Shown piece by piece: positions 47,870-58,811 of a stretch of DNA of 64,000 bases. The position numbers were made by a program, and so were the translations under genes. Within the stretch, counting starts at the first letter, position 1, and the number at the start of each line of letters is the position of its first letter. Below the pieces are notes generated by a model. That model saw nothing but the letters and a program-made list of their open reading frames with translations. It did no database searches and was not told the origin of the DNA. The stretch spans positions 413,682 to 477,681 of the forward strand of contig NW_005434612.1 of assembly GCF_000315625.1 (NCBI RefSeq). Direction: 5' to 3'. The stretch comes from Guillardia theta CCMP2712. Lineage: Eukaryota > Cryptophyceae > Pyrenomonadales > Geminigeraceae.

Positions 47870-49903
47870 CCGGCATCTACAAGGCTGAATCTTTTGCTGA
47901 TCTTCTTGCTGAAGCACAAGAGAAGTTTCCTGATGGTGCGTCGCCTGCCTTTGGAAGTGCTTCCGCGGATCATCTCACCCAGCAAGCGCTTGCAGTACTG
48001 CAGGTGGATTTGACTGACATCCTCGACACCACTAGCCTGATCCAGGCGATCAAGCGCTACAGCTCCTTTGCGGGGACCGATGACCAAGGGTGGAGGATTC
48101 GGCAACAACTGCTCGAGATCTCTCCGTGCCCAGAAGCATCCTCTGGCGACCTTCTTCGTTGAGGCGCACGACTTCGTTCATAATGCTGGAGCGATCCTCT
48201 ACCGTCGTGTCAAGGTTCCTGCACCGGCTGCAGATGGCGCGGCGATCCCACTGCCCCGGCTGCTGTGCCTGATGACGCAGGACGCCCCCCGGCATCTGTG
48301 GTACACACCCCTGGTTTGCGCGCTCTCGTCGACTCGTCTCATGAGTGACTTCATTCCTCCCCCTGCGCAGCGAAATGTGACCCCTCTTGTCATGCGCGTC
48401 TTCCCTCGCCATGTGCATGCTCGCGCTGCGCTGACCGATCAGCAGCGTGATATCCTCACCTTGCACAGCCGCAGGACACACTCGCTCAAGTCGCAGGATA
48501 GGGTCTTGCAGTCTACCATCTTCGCTCATTTTCCTGAGCGAGACCTGAGCCACTCTCCGATGCGAGTCTCGAGCTACTACCCCCTCAAGGCCTTCCCGCA
48601 CCGCTATGCTCAGATGCTCGACTGCTATCTCCATGGCATGCCGATCTGCCAGTGTCCGACGAAATGTGATGGATGTCAGCGCGAGCTCGATCCCTCCGTT
48701 GCTGCACATCATCTCCAGACCTGCAAACGCCGATCCTCCAAGCTTCCCACGGCGCAAGACAACCTTACTCGTACGATTCGGTCGATGCTGAACGAAGCTG
48801 GTCTTCAGAGCGTCATCGATACAGTGGGGGATCCTCGTTCTCGACGGCAGGTACCCTCCCATCCTCATGGCCGCAAGATGAAGGGCGATATCCACATCCC
48901 TGGAATCCGCGATCGAGGGTCCGAGCAGTACGAGGGCTTGATGGCGGACGTGACGTTGGTCCACCCTTACATTGGTAGCTCTGCCGACCTGACCAAGTGG
49001 GGGGAGGTCAACCTCGACGCCCTCCATGTTGCAGCGTCTGAGAAAATTCGCAAACATCGCGCTGCATATGCTATGACTACTCCTCCTCGAGCGTTCATCC
49101 CTCTTGCCATCTCGACGGACAGTACCCTGCATCCTGACACCCTCCGCTTCATCTGGTATCTCGCGGACATCATTGCTCAGCGCTCAATGCCTCTTGAGGA
49201 TGCGGCGTTTGGTCGGCACTTCGTGCCTGATGACGGCCCTGCTGCTGAGGTCTTGGCTCGCAAACGCGCCGCCACCTATCAGCGCCTCACCATGCAGCTG
49301 ACGCTGGAGGCGCTCTTGTCTGGTGCGAGGCGCATGACGCCCTTGCGGGCGCAAGCACTTCTCGAGCCAGAGGACAGCTCCTCCTCGGACTTTGTCGAGT
49401 CGCCCGAGGAGTCTTCGCCGGAGGTCTCCGACTCCGATGGGGAAACACGTCGAGTGGTGCCGACGATCGGCGCGGAGCTGGCGACTCGGAGGCGTCTTCG
49501 TCCCTCACCGTGTGACGTCGGGTGCCTCCGGAGAGCTCGACACCACTGGGGTGCTTGCTGCTGGTCCGAGCTCGCGGTCCTTGGGCATTGCCGCGGCGTC
49601 GCCGCCGTCACGGGCGGCCGCCGGGGAGTCCCGCTGACTCGGCTACCGCTGACTCGGAGGCTAGCGAGGAGGACTACCTCGAGCGGTACCGTGTTCCTGT
49701 GTCCAGCCTCCCTCCGTCCGCTGCCCCAGGCGGACCCCCGGGCAACGCCGGCTCCTTGTCGGCGGCTGCCCTTTCTCCGTCCGCGGCCGCCCGCTTTGTG
49801 GCGGCAGCGGACGTCTCGACTGACAGTGGTCAGTCGGCTGCCTCCGGGTATCGCGTCTAAGGGATTTTATTCCTCCTGCATGCTCCTGCTGCTTGTTGCT
49901 TGA
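47870..49903 (+). pseudogene. Element-encoded protein with zinc cluster and nuclease-like end, frameshifted
   Basis: A coding stretch begins in one frame (KAESFADLLAEAQEKFPDGA from 47882; TSLIQAIKRYSSFAGTDDQG) and moves to a second frame near 48130 (HPLATFFVEAHDFVHNAGAI), which stays open to 49437. It includes a Cys/His cluster (CQCPTKCDGCQREL...HHLQTC, 48648-48723), then KMKGDIHIPGIRDRG, GLMADVTLVHPYIG and TPPRAFIPLAISTDSTLHPD with LRFIWYLADI. The order of Cys cluster, Asp-containing Ala-Asp-Val-Thr-Leu-x-His-Pro, Ala/Lys-rich helix and Phe-Ile-Pro-Leu-Ala recalls the C-terminus of many algal and plant retroelement proteins, thought to be restriction-like endonucleases. After SDSDG at 49440 the frame shifts relative to the other copies, so this copy looks broken. 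No reverse transcriptase domain is present. Confidence 0.55.
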
Positions 49904-51570
49904 TTGCTTGACCCTTAGGCTGCTTGTCTGCGCGGCTTCGCGCTTGGGCTGGCGATGCCGCGTCTGGGTGCCAGCAGTGCTGGTTGTTTTCGGGCTTGTG
50001 TTTTGTGTGTGTTTGTGCCGCTTCTCGCTGTGGACTGTGTGCCTGCCGGTTCAGCTTGATCCTGCTTTGTTTTGCTTGAGGCACTTTTTACGCCACAGCG
50101 AGAAGCTGCACAAACGACGTCACAGTGAGGGACGGAGACGCCTCGCCAGCTCCGCGCCGCCCAGACGCGGCATCGCCAGCCCAAGCGCGAAGCCGCGCAG
50201 ACAAGCAGCCTAAGGGTCAAGCAACAAGCAGCAGGAGCATGCAGGAGGAATAAAATCCCTTAGACGCGATACCCGGAGGCAGCCCGTCCGCTGCCGCCAC
50301 AAAGCGGGCGGCCGCGGACGGAGAAAGGGCAGCCGCCGACAAGGAGCCGGCGCTGCCCGGGGGTCCGCCAGGGGCAGCGGACGGAGGGAGGCTGGACACA
50401 GGAACACGGTACCGCTCGAGGTAGTCCTCCTCGCTGTGTATAGGATTTACTGGCAGAAGGTAAAAAGTGCCTCAAGCAAAACAAAGCAGGAACAAGCTGA
50501 ACCGGCAGGCACACAGTCCACAGCGAGAAGCTGCACAAACACACACAAAACACAAGCCCGAAAAGAACCAGCACTGCTGGCACCCAGACGCGGCATCGCC
50601 AGCCCAAGCGCGAAGCCGCGCAGACAAGCAGACAAGCAGCCTAAGGGTCAAGCAACAAGCAGCAGGAGCATGCAGGAGGAATAAAATCCCTTAGACGCGA
50701 TACCCGGAGGCAGCCGACTGACCACTGTCAGTCGAGACGTCCGCTGCCGCCACAAAGCGGGCGGCCGCGGACGAAGAAAGGGCAGCCGCCGACAAGGAGC
50801 CGGCGTTGCCCGGGGGTCCGCCTGGGGCAGCGGACGGAGGGAGCGGCTGGACACAGGAACACGGTACCGCTCGAGGTAGTCCTCCTCGCTAGCCTCCGAG
50901 TCAGCGGAAGCCGAGTCAGCGGGAGCCGCCCGTGACGGCGGCGACGCCGCAGCAATGCCCAAGGACCGCGAGCTCGGACCAGCAGCAAGCACCCCAGTGG
51001 TGTCGAGCTCTCCGGAGGCACCCGACGTCACAGTGAGGGACGGAGACGCCTCGCCAGCTCCGCGCCGATCGTCGGGGCCACCCGAAGGGTGTCCCCCATC
51101 GGAGTCGGAGACCTCCGGCGAAGACTCCTCCTCGGGCGACTTCGACAAAGTCCGAGGAGGAGCTGTCCTCTGGCTCGAGAAGTGCTTGCGCCCGCAAGGG
51201 CGTCATGCGCCTCGCACCAGACAAGAGCGCCTCCAGCGTCAGCTGCATGGTGAGGCGCTGATAGGTGGCGGCGCGTTTGCGAGCCAAGACCTCAGCAGCA
51301 GGTCCGTCATCAGGCACGAAGTGCCGACCAAACGCCGCATCCTCAAGAGGCATCGAGCGCTGAGCAATGATGTCCGCGAGATACCAGATGAAGCGGAGGG
51401 TGTCAGGATGCAGGGTACCGTCCGTCGAGATGGCAAGAGGGATGAACGCTCGAGGAGGAGTACTCATAGGGGTAGTGGATTTACTGGCAGAAGGTAAAAA
51501 GTGCCTCAAGCAGAACAAAGCAGGAACAAGCTAAACCTAGCATATGCAGCTCGATCATGTTTGCGAATTT

Positions 51571-51788
51571 TCTCAGACGCTGCAACATGGAGGGCGTGCG
51601 TCCGCCGCCGCAATTCTGCTGGACTGACTCTTGAGAGAGGCCGCGGTCTCATGGATGGAATGTAACGAGCAACGAAGTCACGTCAGCACTGGACGATTTT
51701 GTGGTTTTACTTTCATTTCGCTATCAAACAAGCCAACTCATCATAATCATCATCACCAACGCATGTCAAGCAAAGGAGCTCTGGCCAT
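51571..51788. other. Boundary between element mosaic and glutamate synthase
   Basis: About 200 bases with the last element fragment (inverted, to about 51600) and then unique sequence that forms the 3' flank of the glutamate synthase gene. No gene is seen. Confidence 0.4.
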
Positions 51789-54700
51789 TCAGACCTTGGC
51801 AGCCTCCTTCGCCACGTCCTCCAGCACCTGATCAGACGCCTCGGGCGTCTTGGCCTCAGAGGGAGGAACGAGCTGCCAGAACTTGGGGAGGAAGGAGCTC
51901 CAGTTGTCAAGGATGCGCTTGCCTTTCACGGAGCCGGTAGCGCGAACATGAGCCTCGATGAGCCCCTTGAGCTGCTCCTCGCCCGCCTTGGTGTGAACTC
52001 GCTGCTTCTTCACGATCTCAGCGTTGAGTCGCTTCTCCACACTCCCATCCTCCTCCTCCAGAAGGTACGCGAGCCCTCCTGTCATCCCTGCCGCCACATT
52101 GCGTCCCGTCTCACCCAGAACTACCACGACACCTCCAGTCATGTACTCCAGCGCATGATCGCCCGTCCCCTCGCAGACAGCATGACAACGCGAGTTCCTC
52201 ACGGCAAATCGCTCGCCCGCCTTGCCGTTGGCGAACAGACGCCCACCTGTGGCCCCGTACAGAGCCGTGTTCCCGACGATCACGTTCTCCTCGGCCAAGA
52301 ACTGGGCCTCCGCTGGGGGTCGGACGACAATGTCACCGCCATGGATGCCCTTGCCCACGTAGTCGTTGACCTCACCCACAACCTCCATCGTCATGCCTGG
52401 CAGCGTGAAGGCGCCGAAGCTCTGACCGGCCGAGCCCTTGAACACGAGGTGAAGGTTCCCTCCCTCCCTCTCGTACCCCAAGTTCCCCCACCTCTTGGCG
52501 ATCTGACCTGCGACACGAGCGCCCGTGGACCGATCGGTGTTGACGATCTTGAGCTCCTTCTTGAGCTCCTTCGCCCCATCGATCGCAGCCATCACCTCCT
52601 TGTCAGCCAGGATCTCGTCGTCCAGCACAGGACCGTTGTCGTTGACGCCCTGCGTCCTCTCGTCGTGTACCCACGTCCTATCGTCCTTGGTATTGGGCGA
52701 GCTGAGCAGGAAGCTGAGGTCGAGGTTCTTGGTCTTGGTCGGCGCTGCCTCCTCGCGCTTCGTCAGCAGGTCGGCGCGTCCAACGAGGTCGGCGAGACTC
52801 TTGTAGCCGAGGTGAGCCATCACCTGCCGCACCTCCTGCGCGACGAACTCAAAGTAGTTCACGACAGCCTCGGGGGTCCCAGGGAATTTCTTCCGCAGCG
52901 CCTCCTTCTGCGTCGTGACGCCCACCGGGCAGTTGTTGGTGTGGCAGATGCGAGCCATGATGCAACCCTCGGCGATCATGGCGATCGTTCCGAAACCGTA
53001 CTCCTCCGCTCCCATCAGAGCTCCGAGCACAACGTCCCATCCTGTCTTCATCCCTCCGTCCACTCGCAGCAGCACGCGATCGCGCAGGCCGTTCTCGTAA
53101 AGAGTCTTGTGTACCTCTGTCAGCCCCAACTCCCATGGCAGCCCCGCGTGCTTGATGGACGAGAGTGGCGACGCGCCGGTGCCGCCGTCGTGCCCGGAGA
53201 TGTGGATGACGTCAGCATTCGCCTTCGCCACTCCCGACGCGACGGTGCCGATGCCAGAGCAGGCGACGAGCTTAACGCTGACCTTGGCCTTGGGGTTGAT
53301 CATGTGCAGGTCGTAGATCAGCTGAGCAAGATCCTCGATGGAGTAGATGTCGTGGTGGGGGGGAGGAGAGATCAGAGTCACTCCGGGCTTGGACAACCTC
53401 AGCGTCGCGATGTACTTGTCGATCTTGTTGCCCGGCAGCTGCCCGCCCTCACCAGGCTTCGCTCCCTGCGCGATCTTGATCTCGATCTGCGACGCCGTCA
53501 TCAAGTACTCGGGAGTCACCCCGAACCGCCCGGACGCGACTTGCTTGATCTTCGACGTGATCTCGTCCCCGTTCTTGAGGCCACGCAGGTGCGGAAAGCT
53601 GGGCGAGTGACCGGACTCGTCCACGTCGGCGATGGGCTTGAAGCGAAGCTCGTCCTCTCCTCCTTCGCCAGAGTTCGACTTGCCGCCGATGCGGTTCATC
53701 GCCACCGAGAGAGTCTCATGGGCCTCGCGCGAGAGAGCTCCCAGCGACATGCCGCCCGTGTTAAACTTGCGCATGATCTCCTCCACGGGCTCGACCTCAT
53801 CTAGAGCAATGGGCTTGCGGTCAGACTTGATGTCTAGCAGATCACGGAGGACGGCAAGCGGAGCGTTCTTGAGGGACTGCTGGAAGAGCTCATAGTCGGC
53901 GACGCTCTTCTCTCGGATCGCCTTATGGAGCAGCTTGGTCAGAGGAGGAGCGTTGTGGTGGTACTCGCGTCCAGTGTAGTACTTGACGAACCCGTAGTTC
54001 TCGAGCTGCTTCAATGGAGTCTCCGGGAAGCCAGTCGCGTGAAGCGATGCGATCTCGTTAGCCACGTCGCCGACACTCATGCCGCCAACCCTCGAGACGC
54101 TGCCCTTGAAGGCCAGGTCGATCACGTCCTTGCCCAGACCGATCGCCTCGAAGATCTGTGCGGCGTTGTAGGAGGACAGGAGCGAGATCCCGATCTTCGA
54201 CATGATCTTGTACAGGCCGGCATCCACTGACTCGCGATAGTTCACCAGCGCGTCCTCCACTGAGATCTTGGGGATGCGTCCTGTCTCCATCAGCGACTGC
54301 GTCTTGGTTGACGCGTGCCAGGATCGAACGCCCTCGTAAGCCGCGTAGGGCAGCACAGCGCTGGCACCGTAACCTACCAAGCAGGCGAAGTGATGCGTAC
54401 TCCAGGCCTGAGCAGTTTCAACGACGATGGAGGCCTGAAGCCTGAGCTTCTGGGAGAGAAGGTGGTGGTGGACTGCTCCAACAGCCATGAGGGGGGGGAT
54501 GTAAGTTTGCTCAGCTGAGATTCCAGCTGGGGTGTAGTCAGACAGCACGAGGATCTCAGCTCCGGACTTGACGGCTTCCTCTGCCTGCTTCTTGAGAGCG
54601 TTGACCTGCTCCTCGAGGCCCTGGGGTCCCTTGGAGATATCGTAGAGGGTGGAGAGAGTCACCGACTTCTTGGCCCCCTTGATCATGTCAAGCTCCTTCT

Positions 54701-56616
54701 CGTTGATCACCGGCGACTCGATCTTGATCTGCTCGGCGTTGTGGTCAGAGGCGGGCTCGATGCAGTTGCCCTTCCGTCCGAGGTACATGTCAAGAGACAT
54801 GACGAGGTTCTCTCGCAGCGGGTCGATGGGAGGGTTCGTCACTTGCGCGAACCTCTGCTTGAAGTAGTTGTACAGCGTGTGCGGCTTCTCCGAAAGGACA
54901 GCAAGAGGAGCATCATCACCCATGCAGAAGGTGGTCTCCTTGCCAGTGGAGGCCATGTCGGCGATCTGCATCTCCATGTCCTCCGATGCCCAGCCGAAGA
55001 CGACCTGCTGTCGGATGAGGTCGATCTCGTTCTTGAAGAGCCTGTCTGCCTTCATCGGCTGCTTCTCAACCTTGGTCTGCTTCTCCTTGAGCCACTTGCC
55101 GTAAGGCGCCTGCTTAGCAATCTTGGACTTGATTTCGTAGTTCTCGAAGAACTCGCCGCTCTCAAGATCGAAGGCGATCATTTGTCCGGGGCCCAGGCGT
55201 CCCTTCTTGTCAATCTTGCTCTCGTCGATGCCGGGAACGACTCCAGTCTCCGACATCATGCACACGAGCCCATCGGTTGTGGTGAGGAAACGGGCAGGAC
55301 GGAGTCCATTGCGATCCAAGCAAGCGCCAAGCTTCTTGCCATCGGAGAAGACAAGAAGTGCGGGTCCGTCCCAGGCTTCTTGCAGGCCACTGTAGTAGTC
55401 GTAGAAGTCTGTGATCTCAGGCATCTTGTCGAGCGCCGGCTGGTTCTTGTAGGCCTCAGGCACCATGATCATCAGCGCCTCCATCGGCGTCTTGCCTGCG
55501 CGGATGGCGAGAGTGACAGCCTCGTCCAAGTTGGCCGAGTCAGAGTTCTTAGCGGTGGAAAGAGGGTCGAGCTTAGAGATGTCCGAGCCTTTCTCGAACG
55601 CGACTCCCTGGTCCATCACGGCCTCACGTGCACGCATCCAGTTGATGTTGCCGAGGAGAGTGTTGATCTCCCCGTTGTGCCCGAGAGACCGGAAGGGCTG
55701 AGCCAGAGGCCATCGAGGCATCGTGTTGGTGCTGAAGCGACGATGGTAGATGGCAAACTGACTCTTGTAGCGAGGATCCGTCAGATCTGAGTAGAACTGG
55801 TCGAGGACGACAGATCGAACCATGCCCTTGTAGACCTGCACAGCTACATCAGATGGGTAAGTTGCCTCGTCAGATCCTCTCACAATAGTCCTGGATGAGA
55901 AGGAGCAGGCGTAGATCATGTCATCGAACCAGTCGAGTCCTTTCTCCTTGACCTGCAGCGCTGACAGTCATATCGCACATTCTCGTCATGTATCACCCAC
56001 CGCCGTCTGGATGCTTCGCATCACGAGGTAGAGCGCTTGCTCGAGAACGTCTCCTGTAAGACCCTCGGATGACTTCAAGATGATTTGCTCGATCTGAGAT
56101 GACGTCACTCCCTCTTTCTTGCAGCACTGCAAACCCTCACATGAGGTCTGTTTGCAGAGGCCTGTGAGCCCAGCACTTCCGGCTTGACTGGCACAGTTCT
56201 CCACCCCAACACTTGGAATTTGCCGTTCTTGGTGGCTACAGCTTCAACGGCCTTCTTTGCGGTCTCGCGCTTGCTCGGGTCCTGCAAGTCAAGCTCGTCA
56301 TGGAATGCTGTAGGGCAAACAAGAGGGGCAGCTCACCTGGGGCAGGAACATCATACCGACCCCCGACTTCTTCGTGTCGTCTCCCTTGACCCAGTCTTCA
56401 AACAGCTCCCAGGGAATGGCGGTCATCATGCCGGCACCGTCACCACTACAAGCGACTGATCACTGAGCAGCTACGAGACAAGCAAGCAGCGGTAAACCTG
56501 TCATAGTCTGCTCCGCATGCACCTCTATGCTCCATGCATCCCAAGGCCACACTTGCCTGGCCAGGTTCTTAGAAGAAGGGAGATAGAGATAGAGATAGAG
56601 AGAGAGCGAGAGCGAG

Positions 56617-56709
<93 letters not shown>

Positions 56710-57050
56710 CAAGATAAGAGAGGAGGGAGAACGAGAAGTAAATCGGGAGGAGCTAAGAAAACCTTGCGAACGACGTCATGGGAAGGCTCATTCTTTCGGG
56801 TAGCTACAAATCCTACACCACACGCATCTCGTTCCTCGAGGTACTGGAATGGCGCATACTGAACTGAGTTCCCGCTGCAGAAAATATTGCTGGTGATATG
56901 GCGATTGACGGTCTGTGGGCTACGAAGCTTTGGAGCCAAAGACCCTACGCGACCCTTTGCTGCCCTGGAGCTGGTGAGCTTTGGATGAAATGCTGGCGTG
57001 AAGGCCGAGCACAGTGCTGGAAGCACGAGGAGGAGAACCGACCTCCGCAT
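51789..57050 (-). CDS. gltB/GLSF: Ferredoxin-dependent glutamate synthase (Fd-GOGAT), plastid precursor
   Basis: Transfers the amide of glutamine to 2-oxoglutarate with electrons from ferredoxin. Six exons (56763-57050, 56498-56556, 56337-56445, 56141-56281, 56001-56093, 51789-55952) sum to 1,618 codons in phase. The leader is a signal peptide ([16 protein letters not shown]) followed by Phe-Thr-Pro and a basic transit part. The mature N-terminus is at the nucleophile Cys of [10 protein letters not shown], followed by [19 protein letters not shown]. Further motifs are [43 protein letters not shown], the FMN domain ([35 protein letters not shown]) and the 3Fe-4S cluster Cys-x5-Cys-x4-Cys ([16 protein letters not shown]). 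The C-terminal beta-helix contains [11 protein letters not shown]. No NAD(P)H-binding beta subunit is fused, hence the ferredoxin type. Confidence 0.96.
56586..56708 (-). repeat. (GA)n microsatellite in intron 1 of Fd-GOGAT
   Basis: About 60 dinucleotides. On the sense (minus) strand it is a (CT)n polypyrimidine tract that lies just 5' of the 3' splice site of intron 1 (56557-56762). Confidence 0.95.
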
Positions 57051-58379
57051 CTCTTGTACCCGTGGATACCAAGGACTCCCACAGCAGGCGAAGAGGAAGC
57101 AGGTAGTCTAGGTGAGGGCGAGAGGCTGGGGAGCCAAGGCAAGCCGGAGGAGCAGCGACAGGGGGAGGGGGGGAGAGGCCGCGTGCGGGCGAGGAGGCCA
57201 AGGAAGTGCTATTAAAAGAATTATGTTCTATTTATAAGTATATAGAGGTCTATTAACATATAAATGGTACAAATATCTCGATAATAACCAGCTTCAGTGC
57301 TATTACAGAGACTATTCACTATTAGTTGGAGGAGGTCTTTTGGGGGTTGGGTACATAGGAAGGGTGGGGTAGCTCAGTGTAAAGATGAGAGTGTGAGGGG
57401 TGGGTAATCTTAACATGACCGAGGGTGGGTAGTAATACCACGGGTACTTATAAAAGAATATATGAGACTCATGAGGGGGTTGTCTTCGATCACCAGGATT
57501 TTCAGTTTGTGGGGGTAGGGTAGTACTTGAGATTGGGTAGGGTGTCAAAAATAGGATGTGAGGGAGATCGGAAGGAAGGGGGTGGAGAGGGGGAGAGAGG
57601 GGTGGGGTAGTTGATGCACTGATACCTAAGAGGGTGGGTGATACTTAGGGGTGGGGTCCCCAAATAGCAAATGAAGGGGTGGAAGAGTACCCGTTGCTCC
57701 CTAATTGCTTGGGGTTGTTTTTTTTTTTAAGGGGATTGAAGTATGAAAAAAAACTAGAGAGCAAATCGGACAATTCTGTAGGGCCGAATAACGTCTCCCT
57801 TAGCTGTAGATCATTTTAACGTCACATTAAGGAACAATAGTACCAGTTTTTGATATTGACTAAAGCTAATGTTCCTTGATTTACTTCTCGTCCCTTATTT
57901 CTTTTTTTCTTCTTGTTTTTTTTTCTTGTTGCTCTGCACGTGTAAAAACACACTCCATCATGCTACCCCCCCCCTCATCTCGGAGTTCACTCACAAGTAC
58001 CACTGCCCCTGCTTCCCTGACCCTACCTCCATGAGTACCATCGGTATCTTCAACTGAGTACCGGTGATCAAAGAGACCCTACCCCACAAACAAGAACACC
58101 CTACCCAAACAATATATTAGGGAACCAGATCGTACCTATGAAGGCGTCAGAAATCTATTTCAAACGTAGCATTTATTTTTCAATTATGTCGTGAATATTT
58201 GAAATTTGAGGGGAGAGTATGCTCCCAATATTGGGGAGAGTATGCTCGCTTTGTGTGCCTGAGATTTCCGTTTGATGCGAGTGTAACGATCATACGGACC
58301 CGCCTCAGTCACCTGGTTTTGGATAGTGTTTACAGCAGTACAAGTCATTTCACTTTCGGAGTAAAGTCACTCAGTGACC
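57051..58379. other. Long intergenic region with G-rich and C-rich tracts
   Basis: Upstream of Fd-GOGAT (minus). The plus strand is G-rich in GGGTA words at 57320-57670, has A/T runs at 57717-57730 and 57893-57920, and is C-rich in TACCCC words at 57962-58110. The remainder is AT-rich. No gene is recognised. Confidence 0.5.
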
Positions 58380-58690
58380 GACTCCTCCCGTATGGACGGT
58401 GAGACGCCGGTATGCAGTGCCGGGCCCGCCGTACCCGTCGGATGCCAGGGCCCGCCCCGCCTCAGTACCGTACTGGGGCCTCGGAGGGCGGCCGGCCACC
58501 CCCGCACTGAGGTACGTAGGCCGTGACACGCGGCCGGCCGGGCGGCCTACGCCCTTGTGACCGGCACAGCGGCTGACTCAGCGGCTCGGCCAGGCCGCCG
58601 GGTCCGTAACTTCACGGCGATCCGCCACACGGCGACACTGAAGGTTGAAAGTCTCAGAGTCTAGCGAACATGATTCATTCTCAGAGTATC
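58380..58690. other. GC-rich island 4
   Basis: GC-rich, CpG-dense sequence (CCGGGCCCGCCG, GGCGGCCGGCC, GCGGCCGGCCGGG) with GTCACTCAGTGAC-like words at the left edge (58368). It begins about 120 bases beyond the DnaJ stop. No gene is seen. Confidence 0.6.
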
Positions 58691-58811
58691 GATGATGCCT
58701 CTGTTGTACCAGTCCGAAATTGACTGATCGAGATCCTAACTTTACACATGATGCTCCTACTTGTTGCCTATTTTCAGTTTTGTGCGTAGCCTATCAGCGT
58801 TACGGTACACG

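Larger units (their letters stand above)
45231..51533. repeat. Dispersed 3' terminal motif of the element (about ten copies)
   Basis: Core GGATTTACTGGCAGAAGGTA followed by AAAAGTGCCTCAAGCAAAAC and AAAGCAGG. Plus-strand copies are at 45231-45288, 46863-46921, 50439-50497 and 51477-51533. Reverse copies are at 45691-45715 (partial), 45851-45909, 46096-46139 (shortened), 46694-46753, 47395-47452 and 50059-50091 (cut short). Each stands at the end of a block: coding sequence of a different part of the element, or unrelated sequence, begins just after CCTATA. The same motif ends the 3' tail of the element. Confidence 0.9.
45050..51570. mobile_element. Scrambled mosaic of one mobile element (many truncated and inverted copies)
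   Basis: The region is built from pieces of one element in both orientations. A C-terminal coding part (ending SGQSAASGYRV then stop) and its 3' tail of about 250 bases are seen in plus orientation at 46140-46753 and 49520-50091, and in minus orientation at 46863-47101, 50150-50430 and 50437-51170. A longer plus copy spans 47870-50091, and its middle part recurs inverted at 51180-51470 and 51535-51600. A stray fragment at 45070-45100 matches 51317-51345. The tail ends in a motif that also stands at most breakpoints. No long terminal repeat or target-site duplication is evident. The structure suggests a non-LTR-type or other element with repeated internal deletion; part of it may be mis-assembly around the gap. 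Confidence 0.75.

Noticed and set aside
45050-51570. LTR retrotransposon
   Set aside because: No pair of long direct repeats, no protease, integrase or primer-binding site; the repeated motif occurs in both orientations and inside the mosaic.
51948-53804. 618-codon open frame on the plus strand
   Set aside because: It is the antisense shadow of the Fd-GOGAT exon, whose motifs (FMN domain, 3Fe-4S Cys) leave no doubt about the coding strand.
54741-55790. 349-codon open frame on the plus strand
   Set aside because: Another antisense shadow of Fd-GOGAT, rich in Arg, Leu and Val from GC bias; no domain is seen.
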